This document shows, in pieces, positions 36,061 through 45,546 of a DNA stretch of 64,000 bases. Position 1 is the first letter of the stretch; every line of letters starts with the position of its first letter. The translations under genes were made by a program, and so were the position numbers. The notes beneath the pieces were generated by a model. It was not told the origin of the DNA and did not search any database. It was given only the letters and a program-made list of their open reading frames with translations. The DNA is from Peribacillus frigoritolerans. Its GTDB lineage: Bacteria; Bacillota; Bacilli; Bacillales; DSM-1321. The DNA lies in contig NZ_JAUUTW010000005.1 of NCBI RefSeq assembly GCF_030676415.1, positions 62,001-126,000 of the forward strand. Direction: 5' to 3'.

Positions 36061-36161
36061 AAAAAAGGACTGACTAAAAAAGTATCTGTTTCGCTACGAA
36101 AAATGGCTTAAAAGCCACAAATCGATCAATAAACAGCACTTATCTTTTAGTCAATCCCTTT
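36061..36161 (-). other. Long imperfect hairpin in the panB leader, terminator or attenuator-like
   Basis: On the minus strand, about 100 nt fold on themselves: outer TGACTAAAA/TTTTAGTCA and AAAGG/CCTTT, middle CTGTTT/AAACAG, inner TGGCTT/AAGCCA. The 3' side is followed by seven T. It can be the birA terminator, an attenuator of panBCD, or an inserted repeat. The remaining bases between birA and panB (35992-36331) carry no gene. Confidence 0.6.
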
Positions 36162-36275
36162 GTTTCATCAGAAGTTTCATCCCTCCGTCCCCGTCCAGTT
36201 CTCTGGATCAAGGCAGATTTTCAAATAATTTGGTATTTATGGGGGTGCAGTTCACATGAGATACTGCCCACTTGC

Positions 36276-36281
36276 ATTATA
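36276..36281 (-). promoter_or_regulatory. Candidate -10 element of a panB promoter
   Basis: A perfect TATAAT on the minus strand (36276-36281) lies 285 bp upstream of panB and upstream of the long hairpin. No good -35 is seen at 17 bp. If used, the leader would include the hairpin and a smaller stem-loop with a bulged A (around 36241-36266). Confidence 0.35.
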
Positions 36282-36331
36282 TCAAGCCAAATTGAAAAAT
36301 TCTATTTAATTTTCACGAATTTGACAAAAAT

Positions 36332-37312
36332 CTACTGAATTTCAATATCTGCAGAATATATCGAATGTACGGTTCCTTTTCCGTCTTCAAGAAGTAAAAC
36401 GCCTGAATCCGTTATGCCCAACGCTTTTCCGACAATCGTGTCATTAACGGTACTGGCTTTGATTACCTGTCCAAGACTGATCGCATAACTCTCCCATAAA
36501 TCCTTTATAGGCATGAAGCCTTGATCTAAATAGAGTTCGTACAAATTTTCCAGTCTAAACAATGCTCGTTGAATGACCTTGGACCTTGAAACCGCCCCTC
36601 CACTTTCTATAAGAAGGGAAGACGCTTTTTCCTGCAGTTCTTCAGGAAAATCCTCCAATTGCTGATTGATATTCATTCCAATTCCGATAATGACAGAATG
36701 GATTCGATCTGACTCCGCCTGCATCTCCGTCAGGATGCCCACCACTTTCTTGCGATTCACCAAAATATCATTCGGCCACTTTATTTGTGGCTTCAAATCA
36801 GTGGTATCCTCTATAGCCTGAGCCACAGCGACAGCAGCCAATAATGTAAGTTGTGGAGCCTCATGAATCGGGATTTTCGGTCTTAGGATGAGACTCATCC
36901 AAATGCCGCTGAATTTTGGGGAATGCCAAGATCTCATTAGCCTTCCTTTACCGGATAACTGCTCCTCGGCAACTACGAGGGTTCCCTCCTGAACGCCTTC
37001 ATTTGCTAGTTGATGCGCAATTTTTTGAGTGGATTCTACAGTTTCCTGATAGTGGATCATCTTGCCGATTGTTTTTGTTTCCAAGCCAAGTTGTATTTCG
37101 CTCTCGGACACTTTTTCCGGCGCTGATATGATCCGGTAGCCTTTTTTCCTAACGGCTTCCACATTATAACCTTCACTGCGCAGGTCTTCTATATGCTTCC
37201 AGACAGCTGTGCGCGAACAGCCAATGTATTCAGCAATTTCCTGACCGGATATAAACGTACCATCCGCTTTTGAGAGGGCTTCCATCAGCTTTGTTCTTAA
37301 CTCAGATTGCAT
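36332..37312 (-). CDS. birA: Biotin protein ligase and biotin-operon repressor
   Basis: A 326-residue bifunctional BirA. An N-terminal winged helix (about 5-65) with FISGQEIAEYIGCSRTAVWKHI is followed by the ligase domain with the biotin-adenylate loop GKGRLMRSWHSPKFSG and the KWPNDILVNRKKVVGIL motif. It biotinylates acetyl-CoA carboxylase and pyruvate carboxylase and represses biotin genes. The ATG at 37312 is supported by GAGGTGG; the upstream GTG (37324) lies in that site. It overlaps cca by 16 bp. Confidence 0.93.
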   Translation of the reverse strand: MQSELRTKLMEALSKADGTFISGQEIAEYIGCSRTAVWKHIEDLRSEGYNVEAVRKKGYRIISAPEKVSESEIQLGLETKTIGKMIHYQETVESTQKIAHQLANEGVQEGTLVVAEEQLSGKGRLMRSWHSPKFSGIWMSLILRPKIPIHEAPQLTLLAAVAVAQAIEDTTDLKPQIKWPNDILVNRKKVVGILTEMQAESDRIHSVIIGIGMNINQQLEDFPEELQEKASSLLIESGGAVSRSKVIQRALFRLENLYELYLDQGFMPIKDLWESYAISLGQVIKASTVNDTIVGKALGITDSGVLLLEDGKGTVHSIYSADIEIQ

Positions 37313-38478
37313 TTCACCAGCCACCTCTTTATTTCTTCTTTATCATTTCTTAATTCTTCATTCAAGACAGCTTTCAATATATTTTCCAAGTATTCTTTGA
37401 CCCATGGACCTGGCTTTTCTTGATGCCAATTCAATAAATCCGTACCCGTAACGGCAAGATCCGACATTTGTTTGATAATAAGTTCATTGTAGCGTCTATG
37501 TGCATCCTCCTCCGCATCCGATACATTACCGCCAGTCAGTGCCGCCCTGACTTTAGCAGCTTGTACAGTTACGCCATGACCTGCCTGAAATACATCGAAG
37601 GCTGATGGTTCTTTCTTTACTAGCTGTATCGTGCTTTTAACATTTCTTATAGTTTTCAATGGCAGCTTCCATGCCCTCAAAGCCTTTTCCATTTCCTGAT
37701 CCTTAGTGTGAACCATGATTATAGACCAAATTTCTGCCGCTTTTAGCTGGTGAAGCGGCAGGTTCAGTAAGTCCATTAAATGATCTTTTTTACTGGAGAA
37801 TAAAGGCAGGTATTGATATAATCCGCTTTCCAGCAAGAGTGAGAAAGCCCTTATCTTATTGGAGCCGGCCACTAGCTTCTCAAATTCAACCAGGATTCTT
37901 TCGACAGCGATTTCACTGATTATCTGGGCGTTCTCTTTAAGGGAATCAAAGGTTTCTTGATCCAGTTCAAAATCAAGTTGACTGACGAACCTTAAAGCAC
38001 GCATCATTCTCAATGCATCCTCATGAAACCTTTCATGCGGGTTACCAACCGTGATAATCCTTTTTTCTGCCAAATCACACTTACCATTAAATGGATCGAT
38101 GATCTTTCCGGTCTTATCCATTGCCATTGCATTCATCGTAAAATCTCTTCTTTGCAAATCCTCAGTCAAAGAACGGACAAATTGTACAGCATCTGGTCTG
38201 CGAAAGTCCGAATACCCGCTTTCCGTTCTAAACGTCGTAATTTCGTATGTACCTGTATCCGTAATGACAAGCACTGTTCCATGGTCGATTCCGATATCAG
38301 CCGTATTAGGAAAAATCCTTTTGATTTCCTGGGGTGTTGCGGAAGTAGCGATGTCCACATCGTTTATGGGCCTGCCAAGGATATAATCCCTTACGGAGCC
38401 GCCAACGAAATAAGCCTCGTATCCTGCTTCTTCAATCAATTCCAGAATGGGTACTGATTTTAAGAATAACCGATCCAT
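37297..38478 (-). CDS. cca: CCA-adding tRNA nucleotidyltransferase
   Basis: A 393-residue class II tRNA nucleotidyltransferase. The head has GGSVRDYILGRPINDVDIATSA (the metal-binding Asp pair) and the ERILVEFEKLV region; a motif RRDFTMNAMAMD follows. It builds or repairs the CCA end of tRNAs. The second ATG (38478) is chosen, since AGGGAGGGG lies 7 nt before it and only 1 nt before the first (38484). Confidence 0.93.
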   Translation of the reverse strand: MDRLFLKSVPILELIEEAGYEAYFVGGSVRDYILGRPINDVDIATSATPQEIKRIFPNTADIGIDHGTVLVITDTGTYEITTFRTESGYSDFRRPDAVQFVRSLTEDLQRRDFTMNAMAMDKTGKIIDPFNGKCDLAEKRIITVGNPHERFHEDALRMMRALRFVSQLDFELDQETFDSLKENAQIISEIAVERILVEFEKLVAGSNKIRAFSLLLESGLYQYLPLFSSKKDHLMDLLNLPLHQLKAAEIWSIIMVHTKDQEMEKALRAWKLPLKTIRNVKSTIQLVKKEPSAFDVFQAGHGVTVQAAKVRAALTGGNVSDAEEDAHRRYNELIIKQMSDLAVTGTDLLNWHQEKPGPWVKEYLENILKAVLNEELRNDKEEIKRWLVKCNLS

Positions 38479-38492
38479 CAGCATTCCCCTCC

Positions 38493-39632
38493 CTATTCCA
38501 TGGATTTACCTTCAAGTGCTTGAATGTAGATGGCTTCATACTCTGACATAATCGTATCGGAGTGAAAATCAGAATTGGCCCTTTCCAGCGCAGCTTCAGA
38601 AAAGCGTTTATGTAAAATCGGGTCGCTTAAAAGTCCAATCGCTTTTTCAGCAACCATTTTGACATCTCCCAATTCACAAATATAACCAGTCTCCCCATCA
38701 ACGATGACTTCAGGAATTCCCCCGATATTCGTCCCGATACATGGAACTCCACATGCCATCGCCTCGAGCAGCACAAGTCCGAAACTCTCTTTTTCCGATA
38801 ACAGGAATATCAAATCACTGATTGAATATAATTCGGCAAGGTTATCCTGCTTACCAAGAAACAAGACAGAATCATCGATTCCAAGATCTTTAGCCAATTT
38901 CAATACGGTTGTCACTTCCGGCCCGTCTCCTACGAGTAGAAGCTTTGCAGGCATTTTCCTTTGTGTTAAATAAAACGCCTGAATGACGTCTTTCACCCGC
39001 TTGACCGAACGGAAATTCGAAACATGTATGATCACTTTTTCATCTTCCCTGATTCCGTATTCATCCTTTAGATAATCGGAATTGGTTTTATGGTATTCCC
39101 TTTCATCAATAAAATTATAAACGGTTTTGATTTCCTTATCCGGCGAGATTAATTCGTGCGTTTGCTGAACAAGGGAATTAGATACTCCTGTAACGACATC
39201 GGATTGCTCAATGCCGAATTTTATCAAATTGGTCAATGAGGGATCATGGCCTAATACAGTTATATCCGTACCATGCAGTGTGGTTACGATTTTTACTTCA
39301 TTACCTGACATCTGCTTTGCAAGGATCGCACAAACTGCATGTGGAATTGCATAATGAACGTGGAGAATATCTAATTTCTCCCGTTTTACGACATCCGCCA
39401 TCTTGCTCGCAAGCGCCAGGTCATATGGTGGATATTGAAAGACTGAATATGAGTTCACTTCAACCTGGTGATAAAAAATATTACAGTACATTTTATTCAA
39501 GCGAAAAGGGATGCTCGAAGAAATGAAATGTATTTCATGTCCTTTTTCTGCAAGCATCTTACCTAATTCAGTTGCTACGACGCCAGAACCCCCAACTGTA
39601 GGGTAACAGGTAATTCCAATTTTTAATTTCAT
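38493..39632 (-). CDS. bshA: N-acetyl-alpha-D-glucosaminyl L-malate synthase (bacillithiol step 1)
   Basis: A 379-residue GT4 glycosyltransferase, GT-B fold, that joins UDP-GlcNAc to malate. The N-terminal [17 protein letters not shown] and the C-terminal [18 protein letters not shown] motifs are those of BshA. Bacillithiol is the main low-molecular-weight thiol of Bacilli. It lies 4 bp after bshB1 in the same operon. Confidence 0.93.
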   Translation of the reverse strand: MKLKIGITCYPTVGGSGVVATELGKMLAEKGHEIHFISSSIPFRLNKMYCNIFYHQVEVNSYSVFQYPPYDLALASKMADVVKREKLDILHVHYAIPHAVCAILAKQMSGNEVKIVTTLHGTDITVLGHDPSLTNLIKFGIEQSDVVTGVSNSLVQQTHELISPDKEIKTVYNFIDEREYHKTNSDYLKDEYGIREDEKVIIHVSNFRSVKRVKDVIQAFYLTQRKMPAKLLLVGDGPEVTTVLKLAKDLGIDDSVLFLGKQDNLAELYSISDLIFLLSEKESFGLVLLEAMACGVPCIGTNIGGIPEVIVDGETGYICELGDVKMVAEKAIGLLSDPILHKRFSEAALERANSDFHSDTIMSEYEAIYIQALEGKSME

Positions 39633-39636
39633 AAGA

Positions 39637-40350
39637 TTATTTTTCTCCTAACAAATCGGCTTCGATCAGTAACGGCTTTTTTGTCATGAATCCCTCCGCA
39701 AAGGCGACACCCACTTCTTTGCCGAACATCCGCTCCCGTGCCTCTACAGTCTCGATATAGCCATTAACCAGCGGTGTTTCTACAGATACTTGACTTTTTT
39801 CGAATTGGCTGCCATATGCCCTAAGGCTATCCAGCTTGTTCGATATTGTAGAAGAGATGTCCACGACGAAATCCGGTTTGTGAAACCCATTGATCATATA
39901 ATAGTACATATTTTGGATACGATGAGAATCCAGGTCTTCTTCTTCCATATACTTTCTTACTCCTGCCGAAAAAACTGCTTCCTCGACTAATTTGGCACAG
40001 TTACCATGATCCGGATGGCGATCTTCCAAAAATGGTGCAAATACAAGGGCAGGTTTATATTGGCGAATGACCGTAATGATTTGATTTATGTATTCCGCTT
40101 TCATGTATAGTCCCCGGTCGGGTAGATTAAGGGAAATCCTCTTCACCCCAAGGATTTCAGCAGCCTTATGCGCTTCCTCTTGCCGCAATGGAACGGATCC
40201 ATTGGATGACATTTCAGCTTTTGTCAAATCACAAATGACAATTTTCCTGCCTTGTTGCACATATTTAGCGATCGTGCCACCCATACCGATTTCAACATCA
40301 TCCGCATGTGCGCCGAAAGCCAGGATATCTATGTTACTTTTGTTTATCAT
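39637..40350 (-). CDS. bshB1: N-acetylglucosaminyl-L-malate deacetylase (bacillithiol step 2)
   Basis: A 237-residue zinc-dependent LmbE-family deacetylase. The zinc ligands are in AHADDVEIG (H15, D17/D18) and [10 protein letters not shown]. It deacetylates GlcNAc-malate. It overlaps mgsA by 17 bp. SD AAGGTGAG precedes the ATG. Confidence 0.93.
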   Translation of the reverse strand: MINKSNIDILAFGAHADDVEIGMGGTIAKYVQQGRKIVICDLTKAEMSSNGSVPLRQEEAHKAAEILGVKRISLNLPDRGLYMKAEYINQIITVIRQYKPALVFAPFLEDRHPDHGNCAKLVEEAVFSAGVRKYMEEEDLDSHRIQNMYYYMINGFHKPDFVVDISSTISNKLDSLRAYGSQFEKSQVSVETPLVNGYIETVEARERMFGKEVGVAFAEGFMTKKPLLIEADLLGEK

Positions 40351-40759
40351 TTATCTCACCTTGTTTTTGCCGTAGTTTTAGCCAGTCCATATACCCATGT
40401 TTCAAACCTTGTATCAGCACTTCTGCCGTGCCCATATTTGTCGCCAAGGGAATTTCATATACATCTGATAGGCGTATAAGCGCCGATACATCCGGTTCAT
40501 GTGGCTGTGATGTCAAAGGATCGCGGAAAAATAGGACCATGTCCATTTCTCCGCGTGCAATCATTGCACCTATTTCCTGATCCCCGCCAAGAGGTCCTGA
40601 ATGAAAACGATGGACAGGCAGTGATACTTCTTCCATGATTCGTTTCCCAGTGGTACCTGTTGCAAATAATTCATGCTGCTCAAATACATCTTTATAGGCT
40701 GTTACAAATTGAATGATATCTTCTTTTTTCATATCATGGGCAATTAAGGCAATTTTCAT
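40334..40759 (-). CDS. mgsA: Methylglyoxal synthase
   Basis: A 141-residue enzyme that turns dihydroxyacetone phosphate into methylglyoxal, an overflow bypass of lower glycolysis. The catalytic Asp60 is in [12 protein letters not shown], and the phosphate-binding TGTTGKR motif is present. 18 bp after dapB. The neighbouring bacillithiol genes fit, since bacillithiol takes part in methylglyoxal detoxification. Confidence 0.95.
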   Translation of the reverse strand: MKIALIAHDMKKEDIIQFVTAYKDVFEQHELFATGTTGKRIMEEVSLPVHRFHSGPLGGDQEIGAMIARGEMDMVLFFRDPLTSQPHEPDVSALIRLSDVYEIPLATNMGTAEVLIQGLKHGYMDWLKLRQKQGEINDKQK

Positions 40760-40777
40760 CGTAAATCCTCCTGATCC

Positions 40778-41578
40778 CTATTCAATAATATTTTCCAGGC
40801 CGTATACAAGAACATCCAATTTCATGACGGTATCGACAGCAAGTTTGACACCTGACATGAAGGACGCTCGATTAAAGGAATCATGCCGAACCGTCAATAG
40901 CTCTCCATCACTACCGAAAAGCACCTGTTGATGGGCAACCAGTCCCGGTAGCCGTACACTGTGGATATGCATGCCATCTACATTTGCACCTCTTGCCCCC
41001 TGGATGGTTTCTTTTTCATTAGGGTGCCCCTGTTGTTTTGTTTCACGTACCGCTGCAATCATGTCTGCCGTTTTGGAAGCAGTTCCAGAAGGTGCATCCA
41101 GTTTTTGATCATGGTGCATTTCTATGATTTCCACATCCGGGAAATACTTTGCGGCCATTTGGGAAAACTTCATCATCAAAATGGCTCCAATTGCAAAGTT
41201 TGGCGCGATGATGCAACCAATGCCCTTTTCTTTTGTTAATGAATCCAGCTTAGCTAAATCTTCCTTAGTAAAACCAGTCGTTCCCACTACAGGACGGATG
41301 CCATGATTAAGTGCCGTTTCGGTATGGAACATCCCCACTTCTGGTGTGGTCAAATCGATCAATACGTCCGCCTTTATAGAAGAAAAGCATTCATTTATAT
41401 CCGAAAAAACCGGCGCTTCAATACCCTGAAAACCTTCTATTGCGGAGAGGCTTTCCCCGTTATGCTTGCGATCTATGACAGCTGCCAATTCAAACCCTTC
41501 TGTCCTGTGTACAAGCTTCACCGCTTCATTTCCCATTCTGCCACGTGGACCAGCTACAATCACTTTAACTTTACTCAT
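40778..41578 (-). CDS. dapB: 4-hydroxy-tetrahydrodipicolinate reductase
   Basis: A 266-residue NAD(P)H-dependent enzyme of lysine and diaminopimelate synthesis. The N-terminal Rossmann motif is VAGPRGRMG and the active-site motif is [15 protein letters not shown]. The ATG at 41578 follows GGAGG; the long upstream frame is not supported. It overlaps ypjD by 8 bp. Confidence 0.95.
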   Translation of the reverse strand: MSKVKVIVAGPRGRMGNEAVKLVHRTEGFELAAVIDRKHNGESLSAIEGFQGIEAPVFSDINECFSSIKADVLIDLTTPEVGMFHTETALNHGIRPVVGTTGFTKEDLAKLDSLTKEKGIGCIIAPNFAIGAILMMKFSQMAAKYFPDVEIIEMHHDQKLDAPSGTASKTADMIAAVRETKQQGHPNEKETIQGARGANVDGMHIHSVRLPGLVAHQQVLFGSDGELLTVRHDSFNRASFMSGVKLAVDTVMKLDVLVYGLENIIE

Positions 41579-41930
41579 CTTTACCTTCCTCCTCCATTTT
41601 CTCTTCTTTTCTTGTCCATCTATCTTTATCGCGGGTTGTAAATTTCTCCATGACCAAATCATGCGAGTTTTGAAGATCAATCCCTAAAGAATTGGCAAAA
41701 CAAATCAAGACAAAAAGCATGTCCCCTAATTCCGCTTCAATCGTATTCTCTTCCTCTGTTGCTTTCTTTGGTTTTTCACCATGGTAATGATTGACTTCCC
41801 TAGCCAATTCCCCAAGTTCTTCAGACATACGGGCGAGCATGGCCAGAGGGCTGAAATATCCTTCTTTAAATTGTCCTATGTATTGGTCGACTTCCGCTTG
41901 CATTTGTTGGATCGTCTTATGCTTTTCCAT
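41571..41930 (-). CDS. ypjD: MazG-like nucleotide pyrophosphohydrolase
   Basis: A 119-residue all-alpha NTP-pyrophosphatase of the MazG superfamily; metal ligands are in [12 protein letters not shown] and [11 protein letters not shown]. It likely cleans noncanonical nucleotides. The internal ATG at 41930 has GGGTG upstream and is preferred to 41942. First gene of ypjD-dapB-mgsA-bshB1-bshA-cca-birA, an operon with several overlaps. Confidence 0.85.
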   Translation of the reverse strand: MEKHKTIQQMQAEVDQYIGQFKEGYFSPLAMLARMSEELGELAREVNHYHGEKPKKATEEENTIEAELGDMLFVLICFANSLGIDLQNSHDLVMEKFTTRDKDRWTRKEEKMEEEGKDE

Positions 41931-42028
41931 ATAGTCACCCATTCTTGATTTTCGTTTTCAAACATCATACCTTCTCCATGTTAGCTAAAAGTGAAACAGA
42001 TGACAACAGATACGTTCGCTAATCTAAA

Positions 42029-42057
42029 TTGCCCATAGTTGGTTAATTAGTTATAAT
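42029..42057 (+). promoter_or_regulatory. Predicted sigma-A promoter of the YitT gene
   Basis: TTGCCC (42029-42034), a 17-bp spacer and a perfect TATAAT (42052-42057) lie 40 bp upstream of the YitT gene's start. Confidence 0.6.
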
Positions 42058-42096
42058 AAGTAAATTGATGATTTGCAAACTTTGGAGGTATGGGAC

Positions 42097-42969
42097 ATGC
42101 TTTTGGGATTAAAATTGAAAAATATTATATTCATCCTTTTTGGGGCTGGAATATTCGCCTTTGGCCTCGTGCATTTTAACATGCAGAACAACTTGGCCGA
42201 AGGCGGATTCACCGGTCTCACCTTGATTATATATCAACTTATCGGGATAAATCCTTCATATTCTAATTTGATTTTGAATATTCCCTTATTTTTAATAGGG
42301 TGGAAATATTTAGGGCGCACATCTTTCCTTTATACGATTATCGGAACGGTTGGCCTCTCCGTTTGGCTATGGGTTTTCGAGAGATACGAAATTGAAATCG
42401 ACCTCGGTAACGATTTGATGCTGGTGGCATTGTTTGCCGGGGTCTCGGTAGGTGTCGGGCTGGGCATCATCTTTCGTTACGGCGGGACAACAGGCGGAGT
42501 AGATATCATTGCCCGTTTTGCCCATCGTTACTTAGGGGTGGGCATGGGACGGACCATGTTCATCTTTGATGCCGTCGTCATTGGCCTGTCCATCCTTACC
42601 TACCTGGATTACCGGGAAGCGATGTATACCCTCGTTGCCGTATTTATAGGTGCCAGAGTAATCGACTTTATGCAAGAAGGAGCCTATGCTGCTAGAGGTG
42701 CAATGATCATTAGTGATAAAAACAAGCAAATTGCTGAAAAAATCATGAATGATATGGAGCGGGGCGTAACCGTATTAAGGGGATATGGATCATTTACACG
42801 CAATGACCGGGAAGTGCTCTACTGTGTTGTTGGTAAAAATGAACTAGTCCGCTTAAAAAATGCCATAACATCGGTGGACCCTCATGCATTCGTATCTGTA
42901 AGTGAAGTGCATGATGTATTGGGTGAGGGCTTTACCCTTGATGAGAACAAGAATCCCATTGAAAGGTAA
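42097..42969 (+). CDS. ypjC: YitT/YpjC family membrane protein
   Basis: A 290-residue YitT family protein: about five N-terminal membrane helices (residues 10-185), then a cytoplasmic DUF2179 domain (about 200-280). The GITPSYSNLILNIPL-like segment and FRYGGTTGGVDIIAR are family marks. The ATG at 42097 has GGAGG 8 nt upstream; the frame runs on upstream to a TTG without a site. Substrate unknown. It is divergent from ypjD. Confidence 0.85.
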   Translation: MLLGLKLKNIIFILFGAGIFAFGLVHFNMQNNLAEGGFTGLTLIIYQLIGINPSYSNLILNIPLFLIGWKYLGRTSFLYTIIGTVGLSVWLWVFERYEIEIDLGNDLMLVALFAGVSVGVGLGIIFRYGGTTGGVDIIARFAHRYLGVGMGRTMFIFDAVVIGLSILTYLDYREAMYTLVAVFIGARVIDFMQEGAYAARGAMIISDKNKQIAEKIMNDMERGVTVLRGYGSFTRNDREVLYCVVGKNELVRLKNAITSVDPHAFVSVSEVHDVLGEGFTLDENKNPIER

Positions 42970-43070
42970 TCCATTGATTTGTGGCATACCGATGGAATGC
43001 AATCCTTATGAATGTTGCCCTTTCCAACTGAATTTTATTAGCAATGTACAGCAAATACCTTTAAAAATGA

Positions 43071-43103
43071 AAAAAGGACCCCATCGCAGATGGTGTCCTT
43101 TTT
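43071..43103. terminator. Bidirectional terminator between the YitT and YugP-type genes
   Basis: A stem AAAAAGGAC/GTCCTTTTT extended by CCATC/GATGG with one mismatch and a 3-nt loop lies between convergent genes. Confidence 0.85.
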
Positions 43104-43107
43104 CAAA

Positions 43108-43782
43108 TTAATCTTCTTCCCTCATTCCTGTATACATAAGCAGAAGACGAACTAATTCCAGTACGGCTACAAGAGCGGCAGCAACATAAGTCATCGCAGC
43201 GGCACTTAATACTTTTTTCGTTTCGCGTTCTTCATCATTCCGGATGACCCCAGCGGAAACGAGTTGATCCATCGCCCGAGAAGAAGCATTGAATTCAACC
43301 GGCAGCGTTATCACTTGGAACAATACAGCGGCTGCCATAAATACGATACCTGCCAATAGCAACCCAGGAAGTGAAGCTAACATCCCGATTAAAATCAAAA
43401 TCCAAGATATGTTAGAGCCAAAGTTAGCTACCGGTACTAATGCATGGCGGAAACGCAAGAATGCATATGCTTCTTTATCTTGAATCGCATGTCCAACTTC
43501 ATGGGCTGCAACCGCTACACCGGCAACGGAATGGCCGTGATAGTTTTCCGTCGATAAACGCACTGTTTTATCCCTTGGGTCGTAATGGTCCGAAAGCATT
43601 CCAGGTGTCTCTTCGACCCTGACATTGAACAGTCCATTTTGATCCAAAATGGCCCGTGCCGTCTCAGCACCATTCATACCAGAAGAGGCTGATACCTTTG
43701 AATATTTTTTATACGTGCTTTTCACTTTCATTTGTGCATAAATCGGGATTAAAATGATAATCGCCAAATAAATGAAATACAT
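43108..43782 (-). CDS. YugP-type zinc metallopeptidase
   Basis: A 224-residue integral membrane protein: an N-terminal helix, the zinc motif AAHEVGHAIQ (HExxH) at about residues 93-102, and then two to three helices. It is the putative neutral zinc metallopeptidase family of B. subtilis YugP, which lies elsewhere in that genome. Substrates are unknown. It faces the YitT gene and follows ypjB. Confidence 0.83.
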   Translation of the reverse strand: MYFIYLAIIILIPIYAQMKVKSTYKKYSKVSASSGMNGAETARAILDQNGLFNVRVEETPGMLSDHYDPRDKTVRLSTENYHGHSVAGVAVAAHEVGHAIQDKEAYAFLRFRHALVPVANFGSNISWILILIGMLASLPGLLLAGIVFMAAAVLFQVITLPVEFNASSRAMDQLVSAGVIRNDEERETKKVLSAAAMTYVAAALVAVLELVRLLLMYTGMREED

Positions 43783-43867
43783 GGTATCCTCCTATAACTA
43801 TTATTACTCTTAATTCTATGGATTGAAGGCAACCGTGTCAAATATAGTGTTCTCTTCCCCTGTCTTT

Positions 43868-44653
43868 TTAATCATTATGTTCTTTCCTTGGTTTTTCCCT
43901 ATCACCTTTATATTTTCTCCAACCAACATAAGAAAGCGTCATGATAATGATTGAGCCTGTCGATATGATGACCCACCAAAGGGAAGGATCTGCATCATCT
44001 TCCCCCATATCATCAAAAATGGAGGTTAGTTCGTTTTGCAGCGCATCCAGTTCCTTTTGACTTTCTCCATCACTGATTACCTCCGGACGGTATTGGTTGA
44101 TGTATTGAATCCTCGTGTCCAGTTGCTGCATCGTTTCTTTAGAAAGGTCGACTTTCAAGCTTGGATATATCATTTCATATTGTGATAGGAATAAGTTCAA
44201 TTGGCTATTGAATTTAATTGTGTCTTGATTGATCGCGGCATTCTTTGTCTGCTGGAAAGAATTCATCATTTGATCCTCCATCTCTGTCCAAAGAGGCTGA
44301 TGGGTAGACTTGACCGCATCAACAACAAGCCGGAACTTTGTAACAGAATTAACCTTTTCGGAATCTCCCTTGTTCATATCCTTTATTGTCATCAACGCCT
44401 CATTATGAGCTACAGTGATAATTCGAAGTTCGTCCATGTCAAGGATCTGCTCTTTCGCTGTCTCTTTTAAAAACCGGTCAGAAAAAAACGTCAGCATCTT
44501 TTCCGAATCTCCATATCGCTTCAACTTGGTCATTTCCAAGGCTCTATCGGAAATGTTATCTAATTGCTCCAAACTTGAAGAGGATTCTGCATAGACAGGG
44601 AAATGTAAGACGACAAATAAAACAGCAATGGTTAATATGAATTTTTTCAACAT
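43868..44653 (-). CDS. ypjB: Sporulation protein YpjB
   Basis: A 261-residue protein with an N-terminal signal peptide (about 1-22), a helical Gln/Asn-rich ectodomain, a C-terminal membrane helix (about 225-245) and a short basic tail. The family is known from sporulating Bacilli; its function is not established. It lies between ypjA and the metallopeptidase gene. Confidence 0.8.
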   Translation of the reverse strand: MLKKFILTIAVLFVVLHFPVYAESSSSLEQLDNISDRALEMTKLKRYGDSEKMLTFFSDRFLKETAKEQILDMDELRIITVAHNEALMTIKDMNKGDSEKVNSVTKFRLVVDAVKSTHQPLWTEMEDQMMNSFQQTKNAAINQDTIKFNSQLNLFLSQYEMIYPSLKVDLSKETMQQLDTRIQYINQYRPEVISDGESQKELDALQNELTSIFDDMGEDDADPSLWWVIISTGSIIIMTLSYVGWRKYKGDREKPRKEHND

Positions 44654-44725
44654 GCTACTCGTCCCTCCTCATATCTCTACTAAAACGATATGAAAGAAAA
44701 AACATGAGTAGACCTCGTTCATCAT

Positions 44726-44774
44726 AAAAAAGTTAACCCTGCTTTTACAAAGCTGTATTTATAGTTAACTTTTT
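44726..44774 (-). terminator. Terminator after ypjA
   Basis: A perfect stem AAAAAGTTAAC/GTTAACTTTTT (44727-44737, 44764-44774) with a 26-nt loop, ending in T on the minus strand. The end of ypjA lies in its right arm. Confidence 0.75.
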
Positions 44775-45369
44775 AAGAGATGAAGGATAGGGTGATTCTT
44801 TTTTTTCTGTATCCAAAGTACCAGCCGACAAAAATGGAAAGTATGCTGAGCCAAAAAGTGAAATAACCTATCGAATTCATATATACCAATAAATCACGGT
44901 AAATTGGCATCATTTTAAAAACATAATCGATTATGTCATTATGTATGGTCCAAATCCCTGCCACTATCAAATGCCAAGGTTTTATTCGATAAAATGGTGC
45001 ATATAATACCCCTTGAATCGCCATCCCCAAATGGGAAGCCATTAACATATAACCTTCCCATGGCAAAGAACCTGTTGTCACGAAGGTCATCAAATTCATT
45101 ACTACTGCCCATATGCCATATTTGAATAGTGATATTATCGCCAACGCTTCCATAAGTCCAAAATTCCTTCTTAACAGGAACCCCAATAAAACAAATACAA
45201 AAAACAGGCTGGCTGTCGGGCTGTCCGGTACAAATGCCAAAAAAATCGCCGGAGTGCTTTCCAATTGACTACCGTACCAATAATATCCATAGGCAGTTCC
45301 GAATATATTTATTATTAATAACAAAGCAAGCATTTGCCGATTTGCAAGCCAACTGTAGATAACATTCAT
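44773..45369 (-). CDS. ypjA: YpjA family membrane protein (DUF1405)
   Basis: A 198-residue protein with about six membrane helices and conserved charged loops (LAFVPDSPTASLFF, YRIKPWH), the DUF1405 family. The ATG at 45369 has GAGGG at 7 nt; two in-frame upstream ATG codons (45405, 45414) have no site. Function unknown. Confidence 0.78.
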   Translation of the reverse strand: MNVIYSWLANRQMLALLLIINIFGTAYGYYWYGSQLESTPAIFLAFVPDSPTASLFFVFVLLGFLLRRNFGLMEALAIISLFKYGIWAVVMNLMTFVTTGSLPWEGYMLMASHLGMAIQGVLYAPFYRIKPWHLIVAGIWTIHNDIIDYVFKMMPIYRDLLVYMNSIGYFTFWLSILSIFVGWYFGYRKKRITLSFIS

Positions 45370-45475
45370 TCTTTTACCCTCACTTACATTCTCATGTATA
45401 CTCATTTTACAGGCCATCAACCAGAAAACCAAGTATTCATTTCAATTTCTTCTCATTAACGCTTCAATTTACCAA

Positions 45476-45506
45476 TAAAAAAGCCGACAACCGTAGTCGT
45501 CAGCTT
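45476..45506 (-). terminator. Terminator of the qcrABC operon
   Basis: A stem AAAGCCGAC/GTCAGCTT (one mismatch) with a short loop lies after the qcrC stop; on the minus strand it is followed by T (complement of 45476-45482). Confidence 0.75.
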
Positions 45507-45546
45507 GATTTGCAGCATAAGAAAGAAAATGCTGTTGATGGCTATA

